The translations under genes were made by a program, and so were the position numbers. 13,588 bases of DNA, from positions 1-13,588 of the forward strand of contig SHWR01000031.1 in assembly GCA_009693745.1 (NCBI GenBank), in the 5' to 3' direction. Of this stretch, positions 6,986 to 13,588 are shown in pieces. How positions within the stretch are numbered: the first letter of the stretch is position 1; every line of letters starts with the position of its first letter. The stretch comes from Candidatus Fonsibacter sp. GTDB taxonomy: Bacteria > Pseudomonadota > Alphaproteobacteria > Pelagibacterales > Pelagibacteraceae. The notes beneath the pieces were generated by a model that was not told the origin of the DNA, searched no databases, and worked only from the letters and a program-made list of their open reading frames with translations.

Positions 6986-8146
6986 ATGAATAATAATTCA
7001 GGACCATTAAAAGGAATTATAGTCCTAGATTTAACAAGGGTTTTGGTTGGCCCTTATTGTACTATGGTTCTCTCAGACCTTGGTGCAAGAGTAATAAAAG
7101 TAGAAGCTCCAGAAACAGGAGATGATAGCAGGAGTTTTGGTCCATTTATTAAAGATTACTCAGCTTATTTTATGTCTCTTAACAGGGGTAAGGAAAGTAT
7201 TGCTCTAAATTTAAAAAATAAAGACGATAAAAAAATATTTGAAAAAATTTTATCTAAAGCCGATGTATTGGTTGAAAATTTTAGACCGGGTACATTAGAT
7301 AAATGGGGATACTCTTGGGATATTTTAAGAAAAAAATATCCAAGATTAATTTATGCTTCAGCTTCAGGATTTGGACAAACAGGTCCTTTAAAAAGTTTAC
7401 CAGCTTACGACATGGTTGTTCAAGGTATGGGTGGTCTTATGAGCGTAACAGGACAGCCTGATGGTAAGCCAACAAGAGTTGGAACATCCATTGGTGATAT
7501 TACCGCAGGACTCTTTACAACAATTGGAATTAATGCAGCTTTATTTGATAGAGAAAAAACTAGTAAAGGTACAAAGATTGATGTGTCGATGCTCGATTGT
7601 CAAATTGCAATTTTAGAAAATGCAATTGCAAGATATTTTAGTAATGGTGAAATTCCAAAGCCTATGGGTTCACGTCATCCTTCTATAAGTCCATTTGAGG
7701 CTTATAAAACAAAAGATAGTTTTATTATAATTGCAGCGGGTAATGATAAATTATTTGAAAATCTTTGTAACGCTCTAGGTTGTAAAGAATATATAAAAGA
7801 TAAAAGATTTGTAAGTAATAAACTGAGAAATGTAAACGCTGAAGATTTAAAAATAATTTTAGAAAAATATTTAATTAAAGGCAAGACTGATTATTGGATT
7901 AAATTTTTTACTAAAATGAATATTCCATGTGGTCCGATTTATAATATTAAACAAGCCGTAGAAAATCCTCAGATTGTATTTAGAAATATGATTGTAAGTT
8001 CAGATCATAAAAAAATTGGAAAATTTAAAATGGCCGGAAATCCAATTAAAATGTCTAATTATAAAGATCCAAAAACACGCGGCGAAATTCCTGAGCTTGA
8101 TCAGCACAGAAAAAAGATTTTAAAAGATTTTAAAATTAAAATTTAA
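6986..8146 (+). CDS. Family III (CaiB/BaiF, formyl-CoA-transferase-like) CoA-transferase
   Basis: Moves coenzyme A from a donor thioester such as succinyl-CoA to a free carboxylic acid through an aspartyl-CoA intermediate in the cytoplasm. With the ATG at 6986 the protein has 386 residues, usual for the family. Visible are GPLKGIIVLDLTRVLVGPYCTMVLSDLGARVIKVE (6-40), SLNRGKESIALNL (64-76), VENFRPGT (96-103), GFGQTGP (128-134), YDMVVQGMGGLMSVTG (141-156) and TSIGDITAGL, with Asp171 as the likely catalytic aspartate. The overall pattern resembles the dicarboxylate group that includes succinyl-CoA:glutarate transferase, but specificity cannot be read reliably. A longer frame from TTG at 6950 was not chosen: its extra 12 residues look unlike the family and the TTG sits in a likely -35 box. 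It diverges from dctPQM-decarboxylase, so a role in activating the imported acid is likely. It ends directly against rpoZ. Confidence 0.88.
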   Translation: MNNNSGPLKGIIVLDLTRVLVGPYCTMVLSDLGARVIKVEAPETGDDSRSFGPFIKDYSAYFMSLNRGKESIALNLKNKDDKKIFEKILSKADVLVENFRPGTLDKWGYSWDILRKKYPRLIYASASGFGQTGPLKSLPAYDMVVQGMGGLMSVTGQPDGKPTRVGTSIGDITAGLFTTIGINAALFDREKTSKGTKIDVSMLDCQIAILENAIARYFSNGEIPKPMGSRHPSISPFEAYKTKDSFIIIAAGNDKLFENLCNALGCKEYIKDKRFVSNKLRNVNAEDLKIILEKYLIKGKTDYWIKFFTKMNIPCGPIYNIKQAVENPQIVFRNMIVSSDHKKIGKFKMAGNPIKMSNYKDPKTRGEIPELDQHRKKILKDFKIKI

Positions 8147-8611
8147 TTAAGCTTTATCTTCAGAAACTACTTTTTCAGGAGCCGCTTCTAAAGCTACATC
8201 ATCATCAAGATCATCGTCATCTGACTCGATAGCTTCATTTTCTGCTCCAGCTTTTGGTTCCGGAATTTTTCTAGATCTTTTAGAAGGAAGTATTGCTTGT
8301 CCTGATTTTGAAACTTCTCCTTGATATAAATCTTCAAAAGAATCTCCGTCTGGACTGTCAAAATCTTCTTGTTCAACAGCATCATCTGGATGATCTCTCA
8401 TGCGATCAATTGTTGATTCTTCTAAGCCTTTTACTGAAACTTTTTTTTCTGCGATTTCTCGTAAAGCTAAAACTGTTCGTTTATCATTATCGACTGGAAC
8501 TTGCGGAGCATCACCAACGCCCAATTGCAAAGTTCTCTCTTTAGCCAAAATGACTAAATCGTATTGATTATCAACTTGCTGTAAACAGTCCTCAACAGTT
8601 ACTCGTGCCAT
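8147..8611 (-). CDS. rpoZ: RNA polymerase omega subunit
   Basis: Omega helps fold and hold the beta-prime subunit of RNA polymerase and in many proteobacteria forms part of a ppGpp site. The N-terminal core is typical: MARVTVEDCL (1-10; the MAR start with the downstream TVEDC is diagnostic), YDLVILAKERTLQL (17-30), and RTVLALREIAEKKVSV (45-60). The protein is 154 residues, longer than many omegas: after about residue 75 comes a low-complexity acidic tail with DDDDLDDD at 131-138 and a short basic patch KRSRK (111-115). The gene stands alone; its stop codon directly follows that of the CoA-transferase with no base between. The ATG at 8611 has only a distant AGGG upstream. The identification is firm; the role of the tail is unknown. 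Confidence 0.93.
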   Translation of the reverse strand: MARVTVEDCLQQVDNQYDLVILAKERTLQLGVGDAPQVPVDNDKRTVLALREIAEKKVSVKGLEESTIDRMRDHPDDAVEQEDFDSPDGDSFEDLYQGEVSKSGQAILPSKRSRKIPEPKAGAENEAIESDDDDLDDDVALEAAPEKVVSEDKA

Positions 8612-8720
8612 AATTTGAATTGACCCTTTTAATCTTAAAGCTTAAATAAATCAAGTTTTTATAAAGATTTAACAGCGATATATAAGTGATCAACTTAACA
8701 AACGATTAATAGGAGCATAA
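8612..8720. promoter_or_regulatory. Divergent intergenic region between rpoZ and the dehydrogenase
   Basis: The longest gap in the window, 109 bases. On the plus strand TTGACC (8620-8625) with TTAAAT 16 bases later (8642-8647) is a possible promoter, and a strong Shine-Dalgarno AGGAG (8711-8715) fixes the ATG at 8721. On the minus strand TATAAA (complement near 8658-8663) could be the rpoZ -10 box, but I see no good -35 for it. No operator, riboswitch or hairpin stands out. Confidence 0.4.
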
Positions 8721-9590
8721 ATGGCTAAAGTTACTTTTTTAGGTCTCGGTGTAATGGGTTACCCAATGGCGCGTCACATAGCAAAGGCAGGCCATGAGGT
8801 TACAGTTTATAACCGAACAACTGCAAAAGCTGAAAAATGGGTTAAAGAGTTCGGTGGAAAATTTGCAAAAACACCTCAAGAAGCAAGTAAAGATTCTGAC
8901 TTTGTATTTTGCTGCGTTGGTAATGATAACGATTTAAAAGAAGTAACATTAGGACCTGTAGGAGCATTTCACTCTGTAAAAAAGGGTGCAGTATTTATTG
9001 ATAACACTACTGCTTCGGCAAAAATTGCTCGTGAATTATTTAAGGCTGCAAAAGAAAAAGGCTTTGGCTTTTTAGATGCTCCTGTTTCTGGTGGTCAAGC
9101 TGGAGCTGAGAATGGTCAGTTAACAGTAATGATCGGCGGAGAAGATAAAGATTTTGAAAAAGCTCAAGATGTCATCAAATGTTATAGCAAAAAAATGAAA
9201 ATATTAGGTCCTGCAGGAAGCGGGCAACTTGCTAAGATGGTTAATCAAATTTGTATTGTTGGACTAGTTCAGGGTTTATCTGAAGGAATTCGATTTGGCC
9301 AAAATGCAGGATTAAACATGGAAGATGTTATTGAAGTAATTTCAAAAGGCGCTGCTCAATCTTGGCAAATGGAAAATAGATATAAAACAATGATTCAAGG
9401 TAAATTTGATTTTGGTTTTGCAGTTGATTGGATGAGAAAAGATTTAGGAATTGCTATGGAAGAGGCAAAAAATAACGGCTCTGATCTTGCGATAACTAAA
9501 GTCATAGATGGTTATTACGCTGATGTACAAAAAAATGGTGGCAACCGATTTGATACTTCAAGTTTAATTACAAGACTTAAAAAGAAATAA
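8721..9590 (+). CDS. NAD(P)-dependent beta-hydroxyacid dehydrogenase (3-hydroxyisobutyrate dehydrogenase / tartronate semialdehyde reductase family)
   Basis: Oxidises a 3-hydroxyacid to its semialdehyde, or the reverse, in the cytoplasm. The 289-residue length is normal. The N-terminal Rossmann motif is GLGVMGYPMA (8-17); VYNRT (29-33), with Arg after the second strand, favours NADP(H). DAPVSGGQAGAENGQLTVMIGG (119-140) is the substrate-binding block, GSGQLAKMVNQ carries the catalytic Lys172 and the paired Asn175, and FAVDWMRKDLGIAMEEA is the C-terminal helix that supports the active site. Candidate substrates are 3-hydroxyisobutyrate (valine breakdown), tartronate semialdehyde (glyoxylate metabolism) or succinic semialdehyde; the sequence alone does not choose between them. 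It has an AGGAG ribosome-binding site and is followed after 10 bases by the PNPOx-like gene, probably in one transcript. Confidence 0.92.
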   Translation: MAKVTFLGLGVMGYPMARHIAKAGHEVTVYNRTTAKAEKWVKEFGGKFAKTPQEASKDSDFVFCCVGNDNDLKEVTLGPVGAFHSVKKGAVFIDNTTASAKIARELFKAAKEKGFGFLDAPVSGGQAGAENGQLTVMIGGEDKDFEKAQDVIKCYSKKMKILGPAGSGQLAKMVNQICIVGLVQGLSEGIRFGQNAGLNMEDVIEVISKGAAQSWQMENRYKTMIQGKFDFGFAVDWMRKDLGIAMEEAKNNGSDLAITKVIDGYYADVQKNGGNRFDTSSLITRLKKK

Positions 9591-9600
9591 ATTAAGAAGA

Positions 9601-10209
9601 GTGATTAACGATATTCCAAATTACTATAATAATATTGATTTAATATTAAATGAGATCTGGACTCTTTTACAAGAAGGAGTTTCCGAAAGAGGTGAAGATT
9701 TCAGATTGCCTGTTGTAATTATTAATTCTGAGGATGGTGCTGATGGAAGAATTGTTGTTCTGCGGGGCGCATTTAGAGATAAAAATATCTTACGATTTCA
9801 TACCGATTATAGATCCCCAAAAATTAATTATTTAAAAAAGAATAAAAAAATTCATTTCGTATTTTATAATAAAAAAAGAAAAATACAAGTTCGTGCAGAG
9901 GGAATTGCAACAATTCATAAAGATAATGAAATTACAAAACAAGCTTGGACTAAAACACAAATGATGAGCAGAAAATGTTATCTATCACCACAAGCCCCTG
10001 GTGATTTAATTAATGAGTCGGCTTCTGATTTATCAAAAGATATGGGCGGCACTCTTCCAACTCTTGAGCAAAGTGAAGTGGGATATAAAAATTTTTGTGT
10101 TGTTGAAAGTAAAATTAAAAGTTTTGAATGGCTTTATTTAGCCTCTCAAGGACACAGACGAGCTAAATTCATGCTCGATGAAAACAAAAGCACTTGGTTA
10201 GTTCCTTAA
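9601..10209 (+). CDS. Pyridoxamine-5'-phosphate-oxidase-like FMN-binding protein
   Basis: A 202-residue split-barrel flavoprotein of the PNPOx superfamily. Visible are VVLRGAF (52-58), FHTDYRSPK (66-74), where the phosphate of FMN usually binds, IHFVFYNKKRKIQVRAEG (84-101), W116 to Y127 with a basic KTQMMSRKCY segment, and the C-terminal IKSFEWLYLASQGHRRAKF (172-190). The length is close to true pyridoxine 5'-phosphate oxidase (about 200-220), but the segments diverge from PdxH, so it is better called PNPOx-like, with an unknown substrate. The start is GTG 9601, preceded by AAGAAG; it lies 10 bases past the dehydrogenase stop, which suggests co-transcription. Its TAA overlaps the stop of the convergent carbonic-anhydrase-like gene. 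Confidence 0.85.
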   Translation: MINDIPNYYNNIDLILNEIWTLLQEGVSERGEDFRLPVVIINSEDGADGRIVVLRGAFRDKNILRFHTDYRSPKINYLKKNKKIHFVFYNKKRKIQVRAEGIATIHKDNEITKQAWTKTQMMSRKCYLSPQAPGDLINESASDLSKDMGGTLPTLEQSEVGYKNFCVVESKIKSFEWLYLASQGHRRAKFMLDENKSTWLVP

Positions 10210-10724
10210 ATTTTTTTAAGCTCTTTTACGTATTTCTTCCAATTATCTATATAATGCTGAGCATTTTCAGTAATTGCTTTTTTTTCTTCCTCTGTAACTT
10301 GTCTAATTACTTTTCCGGGACTACCCATAACTAAAGAATTATCTGGAATTATTTTTCCCTCAGTTATTAAACTGTTAGCACCAATAATGCAGTTATTTCC
10401 AATAACACTTTTATTTAAAATTGTTGAACCAATACCAATCAAACTATTATCCATGATAGTGCAACCATGTAACATTACTAAATGGCCAACGGTTACCATT
10501 TTTCCAATTTTTAAAGGAAATCCTTTGTCAGTATGTAGAACGCAATTGTCCTGAACATTACTGCCCTCACCCACTGTAATATTTTCAATATCTCCCCTGA
10601 TAACAGCATTAAACCAAACACTGGAATCATTTTTTAAAGTAACGTCACCAATTACATTTGCTGATGGCGCGATCCAATATTTTTCATCACCTATTAATCT
10701 TTTATTACCTAGTTCAAAAATCAT
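10206..10724 (-). CDS. Gamma-carbonic-anhydrase-like hexapeptide-repeat protein (YrdA/PaaY type)
   Basis: A left-handed beta-helix protein of 172 residues, normal for the family. Hexapeptide repeats run from about 18 to 130 (IAPSANVIGDVTL, VWFNAVIRGD at 37-45, SLIGIGSTIL, CIIGANSLI). The three zinc-ligand histidines of gamma carbonic anhydrases are present: His64 (VLHTD), His81 (VGHLV) and His86 (LHGC), plus Arg43 and Asp45 in RGD and Gln58-Asp59. It ends in a helical tail (VTEEEKKAITENAQHYI...). Many such proteins are trimers with weak or no measured carbonic anhydrase activity, and some act as thioesterases (PaaY), so the reaction is left open. It diverges from the peroxiredoxin-like gene over 41 bases. 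Confidence 0.9.
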   Translation of the reverse strand: MIFELGNKRLIGDEKYWIAPSANVIGDVTLKNDSSVWFNAVIRGDIENITVGEGSNVQDNCVLHTDKGFPLKIGKMVTVGHLVMLHGCTIMDNSLIGIGSTILNKSVIGNNCIIGANSLITEGKIIPDNSLVMGSPGKVIRQVTEEEKKAITENAQHYIDNWKKYVKELKKI

Positions 10725-10765
10725 GTTATATTCATAACAAATATTCCAAATAGTAAAATAAAATT
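10725..10765. promoter_or_regulatory. Short divergent region with a small inverted repeat
   Basis: Only 41 bases separate two divergent starts. GTTAT and ATAAC (10725-10729 and 10734-10738) form a 5-bp inverted repeat with a four-base spacer, directly beside the carbonic-anhydrase-like ATG. Neither gene has a visible Shine-Dalgarno sequence, so short or absent leaders are likely. The repeat is short enough to be chance. Confidence 0.3.
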
Positions 10766-11320
10766 ATGTCTCTCACTGAAACTCCAGTGTGTAATTTTGG
10801 AGAAAAGATTAAAGAATTTAAATTAATATCAACTGAAGATACGTTCATTTCACTTAAAGACATTAAAGGTCAAAATGGAACTTTAATTATGTTTATTTGC
10901 AACCATTGTCCTTATGTAAAAGCTATAATTGAGGAATTAGTAGATGTAACTAACAAACTATCAAAATTTAGAATTAGTTCAGTCGCGATAATGTCAAATG
11001 ATGCAAATAATTATCCTGAAGATAGTTTTGAAAATATGAAAAAATTTGCGAAAATAAATAATTTTAAATTTCCATATTTATATGATGAAACTCAAGAAAT
11101 TGCCCAAAATTACGGAGCAGTATGTACTCCTGATTTTTTTGGATATAATAAAAATAATGAACTGCAATATCGGGGTAGAATCAGAGAAATAAAAAATCTC
11201 AAATCGACATTAGAAGGAAAAAAAGATCTTTTAGATGCGATGGAATTAATTGCAAAAACTTTAAATGGACCAAAACAACAATACCCAAGTATGGGATGTA
11301 ATATTAAGTGGAAAAAATAA
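10766..11320 (+). CDS. Thioredoxin-fold redoxin of the AhpC/TSA-like group
   Basis: A 184-residue cytoplasmic protein with no signal peptide. It opens with TPVCNFGEKIKEFKL, as in peroxiredoxin-like proteins, then TLIMFICNHCPYVKAI with a CxxC pair at Cys45 and Cys48, a cis-proline-type segment AVCTPDFFGY (117-126) with Cys119, LQYRGRI, and a C-terminal PSMGCNIKWK. The CNHCPYVK signature marks a widespread group of uncharacterised thioredoxin-family proteins annotated as redoxins; they are expected to do dithiol-disulfide or peroxide chemistry, but I know of no firm substrate. No ribosome-binding site precedes ATG 10766. The glycosyltransferase begins 4 bases after its stop, so the two are probably co-transcribed, though not clearly related in function. 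Confidence 0.85.
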   Translation: MSLTETPVCNFGEKIKEFKLISTEDTFISLKDIKGQNGTLIMFICNHCPYVKAIIEELVDVTNKLSKFRISSVAIMSNDANNYPEDSFENMKKFAKINNFKFPYLYDETQEIAQNYGAVCTPDFFGYNKNNELQYRGRIREIKNLKSTLEGKKDLLDAMELIAKTLNGPKQQYPSMGCNIKWKK

Positions 11321-11324
11321 TTAA

Positions 11325-12422
11325 ATGATTATTATAACAACAAGGAGTTATCCGCCTGAAATTGGTGGAATGCAGAGTTTAATGGGTGGCCTTGCAATTA
11401 ATTTAAATGATTTTCATCCAATTAAAGTTTTGGCAAACTCATTTTCTGGTGATGAAAGTTATGACAAAAAAAATAATTTTGAAACTAATAGAATGGGAGG
11501 CTTTAAAATATTAAAGAAATATAGAAAATTAAATCTTTTAAAAGAAGTTATAAAAAATAATTCAGTTGAAGCTATAATTGCCGATCATTGGAAAAGTATT
11601 GAATTAATAACTGAAAATATATCAGATAGAATTCCAATTTTATGTCTAATCCACGGTAAAGAAATCAATCATCTGCTTGGAAGTCTTATAAATAAAAGAT
11701 CTGTTAATTCACTAGCGAAAGCTAAATACATTATCGCAAACTCAGAGTTTACAAAAAACTTGGCAACCCAAAAAGGTTGTGATCGTGAGAAGATACATGT
11801 GATAAACCCTGGTATTAACGCACCTCAAGTCATTGGCTCAGAGGTAGATCGTCAAGCTAAAGAAATATTTAGAAATTCCGATATTAAAATCATAACTATT
11901 TCAAGATTTGATAAAAGAAAAGGAATAGATTTTTCTTTATTGGCTTTAAAAAATATTCAAGCGATTTATCCAAATTTTAAATATGTAATTGTTGGAAATG
12001 GCAATGAGGAAGAAAATTTAAAAAAAATAACCAAAACTCTAAATCTAGAAAATAATGTAACTTTTTTTACAAATATTAGCTTTGAGTTAAAAAACGCTCT
12101 ACTCAAAAACTCAAATATTTTTTTAATGCCTACAAGAATTGTAGGAACTTCAGTTGAGGGATTTGGAATTAGTTACATTGAAGCTGCAAGCTATGGTATT
12201 CCATCGATTGCCGGGAAAGACGGAGGCGCTCCTGATGCAGTTCAGCATAATCAAACCGGTTTATTATGCAATGCCTATGATCACTCTGAAATTTATGATG
12301 CTTTAAAAACTATAATTGAAAATAAAAAATATTTAGAACTTGGAAAAAATGCAAAAGAATTTTCTAAACAATTTTATTGGAATGAAATAATTAAAAAATA
12401 CGCAAATCTTCTTAGTTTATAG
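11325..12422 (+). CDS. GT4 family glycosyltransferase
   Basis: A GT-B fold enzyme that transfers a sugar from a nucleotide-sugar donor, probably at the inner face of the membrane in lipopolysaccharide or other surface glycan assembly. The 365-residue length is usual. N-terminal acceptor domain: TRSYPPEIGGMQSLMGGLA (5-23), with the glycine-rich loop, and IHGKEI (109-114). The interdomain part is ANSEFTKNLA..VINPGI. The C-terminal donor domain has ISRFDKRKGID with Arg194 and Lys199, VGNGNEEENL, and the EX7E-type motif with Glu278 and Glu286 (EGFGISYIEAASYGIP), then GGAPDAV and TGLL. Resembles PimB/WaaG-type GT4 enzymes; donor and acceptor are not known. Its last 11 bases overlap the end of the convergent GT9 gene. 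Confidence 0.92.
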   Translation: MIIITTRSYPPEIGGMQSLMGGLAINLNDFHPIKVLANSFSGDESYDKKNNFETNRMGGFKILKKYRKLNLLKEVIKNNSVEAIIADHWKSIELITENISDRIPILCLIHGKEINHLLGSLINKRSVNSLAKAKYIIANSEFTKNLATQKGCDREKIHVINPGINAPQVIGSEVDRQAKEIFRNSDIKIITISRFDKRKGIDFSLLALKNIQAIYPNFKYVIVGNGNEEENLKKITKTLNLENNVTFFTNISFELKNALLKNSNIFLMPTRIVGTSVEGFGISYIEAASYGIPSIAGKDGGAPDAVQHNQTGLLCNAYDHSEIYDALKTIIENKKYLELGKNAKEFSKQFYWNEIIKKYANLLSL

Positions 12423-13320
12423 AGCTTTTAATTAAGGCATAAACTCTATCAGCAAAGAGAGATTTTAAATCCGTAGTCTGGAGAGCAATAAACTTTTCTC
12501 TCTCAATTGAAACTTTTTCAGGAGTTGTGTGAGGACCAAATAATGCAAATCCTCTAGCACCTAGATGAGCCGCCATGTGAGCTGGCCCTGTATCATTTGC
12601 AATAACTAAATGTGATTTTTTTATTAAAGACGCAAGTTCAAAAAAATTTAATGGTAAATTGTTATTTAGGGCTATCTTAATATCTAAAATCTTAGCCTCC
12701 GCTATCTCATCAGGACCTGGGGCAACTACCAATTCATATTGAGAATGATTTTTTTTTATTAAATTTATTAGCTCAGAAAAATAAGGCCATCTTTTATGAA
12801 TTAAATCTTTAGAACAAAATGGAAAAAATAAAATATATTTTTTATTCGTATCAAAATTGTAATTATTAGCCTTATCAGCAGCCCAGCTAAAATCTGGTTT
12901 TAAAGTATAACGAGTTTGAATATTTGATTTTCTTAATTGTTCATCGAGTCTTTGTAATACTGAATTATTATATTTGTTTTCTAGAGTATCTTTAGAAGAT
13001 GACCAATCTTTTATATTAAAAAGGTATTTTCTATAAAAATTTGTTCTATTTGAATTTTGTAAATCATAAACTTTATTCAAGTTTAAAGAGTTTATAATTT
13101 TTTTTAATCTTAAAAGATAAAAAATATTATATCTAGGTAATCTCTCATCTAATAAACACCCATCTAAATAGGGACAAATTTTAAATAAATTTAAATATTT
13201 AGAGGTGGTTAGGATTGTAATTTTTTCATCCTTATGATGTTCTCTAATATCTCTTAAAGCTCCAGAAATTTGAACAACGTCACCAAGTGAGCCAAGTTTT
13301 ATTATTAAAATATTTGACAT
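12412..13320 (-). CDS. GT9 family glycosyltransferase (heptosyltransferase-like)
   Basis: A 302-residue GT-B enzyme of the ADP-heptose:LPS heptosyltransferase family. It starts with ILIIKLGSLGDVV, where Asp14 matches the catalytic aspartate of WaaC-type enzymes, and LRDIREHH. The C-terminal half has the donor-site signature SHLVIANDTGPAHMAAHLG (236-254) with Asp243, followed by LFGPHTTPEKV (260-270). It is a little shorter than WaaC/WaaF (about 320-350). Streamlined marine alphaproteobacteria may lack a canonical heptose core, so the sugar transferred could be different. It diverges from the DUF6165 gene over 29 bases, and DUF6165 genes are often found near GT9 genes, which supports a joint envelope-glycan role. 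Confidence 0.9.
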   Translation of the reverse strand: MSNILIIKLGSLGDVVQISGALRDIREHHKDEKITILTTSKYLNLFKICPYLDGCLLDERLPRYNIFYLLRLKKIINSLNLNKVYDLQNSNRTNFYRKYLFNIKDWSSSKDTLENKYNNSVLQRLDEQLRKSNIQTRYTLKPDFSWAADKANNYNFDTNKKYILFFPFCSKDLIHKRWPYFSELINLIKKNHSQYELVVAPGPDEIAEAKILDIKIALNNNLPLNFFELASLIKKSHLVIANDTGPAHMAAHLGARGFALFGPHTTPEKVSIEREKFIALQTTDLKSLFADRVYALIKSSIN

Positions 13321-13349
13321 ATATTATAAAAGAACATTATTGATTAATT

Positions 13350-13588
13350 ATGGAAATTACAAAAAAAATTTATTCTGAGGTATCTGCTGGGGAGTTATTT
13401 GATAAAATCTCAATTCTTGAAATAAAAAAAAATAAAATTAAAGATAAAAATAAAAGAAATATTGTTTTAAAAGAACTAAATTCTCTGCAAGAAACCGTAA
13501 ATAGAAGTATTAAAAAATCTAAGTTACTTACAAAATTGCACAAAAAACTTAAATCAGTTAATCTTAAACTATGGAAGATTGAAGACGA
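13350..13588 (+). CDS. DUF6165 family protein (3' truncated by window)
   Basis: An open frame from ATG 13350 to the window edge, 79 whole codons, too short to stand out by length alone. The start matches what I know of DUF6165: VSAGELFDKISILEIK (11-26), the family's GEL-D-KI-ILEIK signature, then lysine-rich NKIKDKNKRNIVLKEL, and at the end VNLKLWKIED, matching the conserved LW-IED. The function of the family is unknown; it is commonly found in sugar-transfer and LPS clusters. The sequence is very rich in Lys and Asn, as expected from the base composition. No ribosome-binding site is visible. Confidence 0.8.
   Translation, partial: MEITKKIYSEVSAGELFDKISILEIKKNKIKDKNKRNIVLKELNSLQETVNRSIKKSKLLTKLHKKLKSVNLKLWKIED

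Noticed and set aside
8194..8385. Alternate-frame 63-codon reading within rpoZ
   Set aside because: It arises from the repetitive acidic tail coding sequence read in another frame; the Lys/Leu/Met-rich product has no recognisable features.
1..13588. Mobile elements, CRISPR arrays, tRNA or rRNA genes, or a new defence system
   Set aside because: No transposase, integrase, direct repeat array, cloverleaf-like element or defence-type domain was seen on reading both strands; the unusual content is metabolic.

Overview
This is a strongly AT-rich, densely packed bacterial chromosome segment. It most likely comes from a small-genome marine alphaproteobacterium (Pelagibacterales/SAR11-like, HIMB59- or AEGEAN-169-like; the exact lineage cannot be fixed from this window). 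The reasons are a tripartite TRAP transporter, an alphaproteobacterial-style malonyl-CoA decarboxylase, a DusA, an omega subunit with an acidic tail, a DUF6165 gene beside a GT9 glycosyltransferase, almost no intergenic DNA, and convergent genes that abut or overlap. No tRNA, rRNA, CRISPR array, insertion sequence, integrase or phage gene was seen, and no gene-free stretch exceeds about 110 bases.

Region 1 (1-539): the 3' end of a large FAD-linked/Fe-S oxidoreductase, cut by the window edge.

Region 2 (548-6913, minus strand): a probable operon read from 6913 downwards: dctP, dctQ, dctM (TRAP transporter), malonyl-CoA decarboxylase, dusA, and a secreted alpha/beta hydrolase. The decarboxylase is broken twice: a one-base frameshift in a 10-A run near its start, and an in-frame TAA exactly where the helical domain joins the catalytic domain. 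All the rest reads as a normal full-length protein. An 11-bp perfect hairpin lies between dctP and dctQ.

Region 3 (6914-8146): a 72-base divergent promoter region and a family III CoA-transferase on the plus strand. The gene set suggests a carboxylate pathway: TRAP uptake of a dicarboxylate (malonate is the best guess), activation to the CoA ester by the CoA-transferase instead of a malonyl-CoA synthetase, and decarboxylation to acetyl-CoA. In this strain the last step appears damaged. The substrate is inferred from gene neighbours only.

Region 4 (8147-11320): housekeeping and general metabolism: rpoZ (minus), a beta-hydroxyacid dehydrogenase with a PNPOx-like flavoprotein (plus), a gamma-carbonic-anhydrase-like hexapeptide protein (minus), and a peroxiredoxin-like thioredoxin-fold protein (plus).

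Region 5 (11325-13588): start of a cell-envelope glycan locus: a GT4 glycosyltransferase, a convergent GT9 (heptosyltransferase-like) glycosyltransferase, and the 5' end of a DUF6165 gene cut by the window edge.
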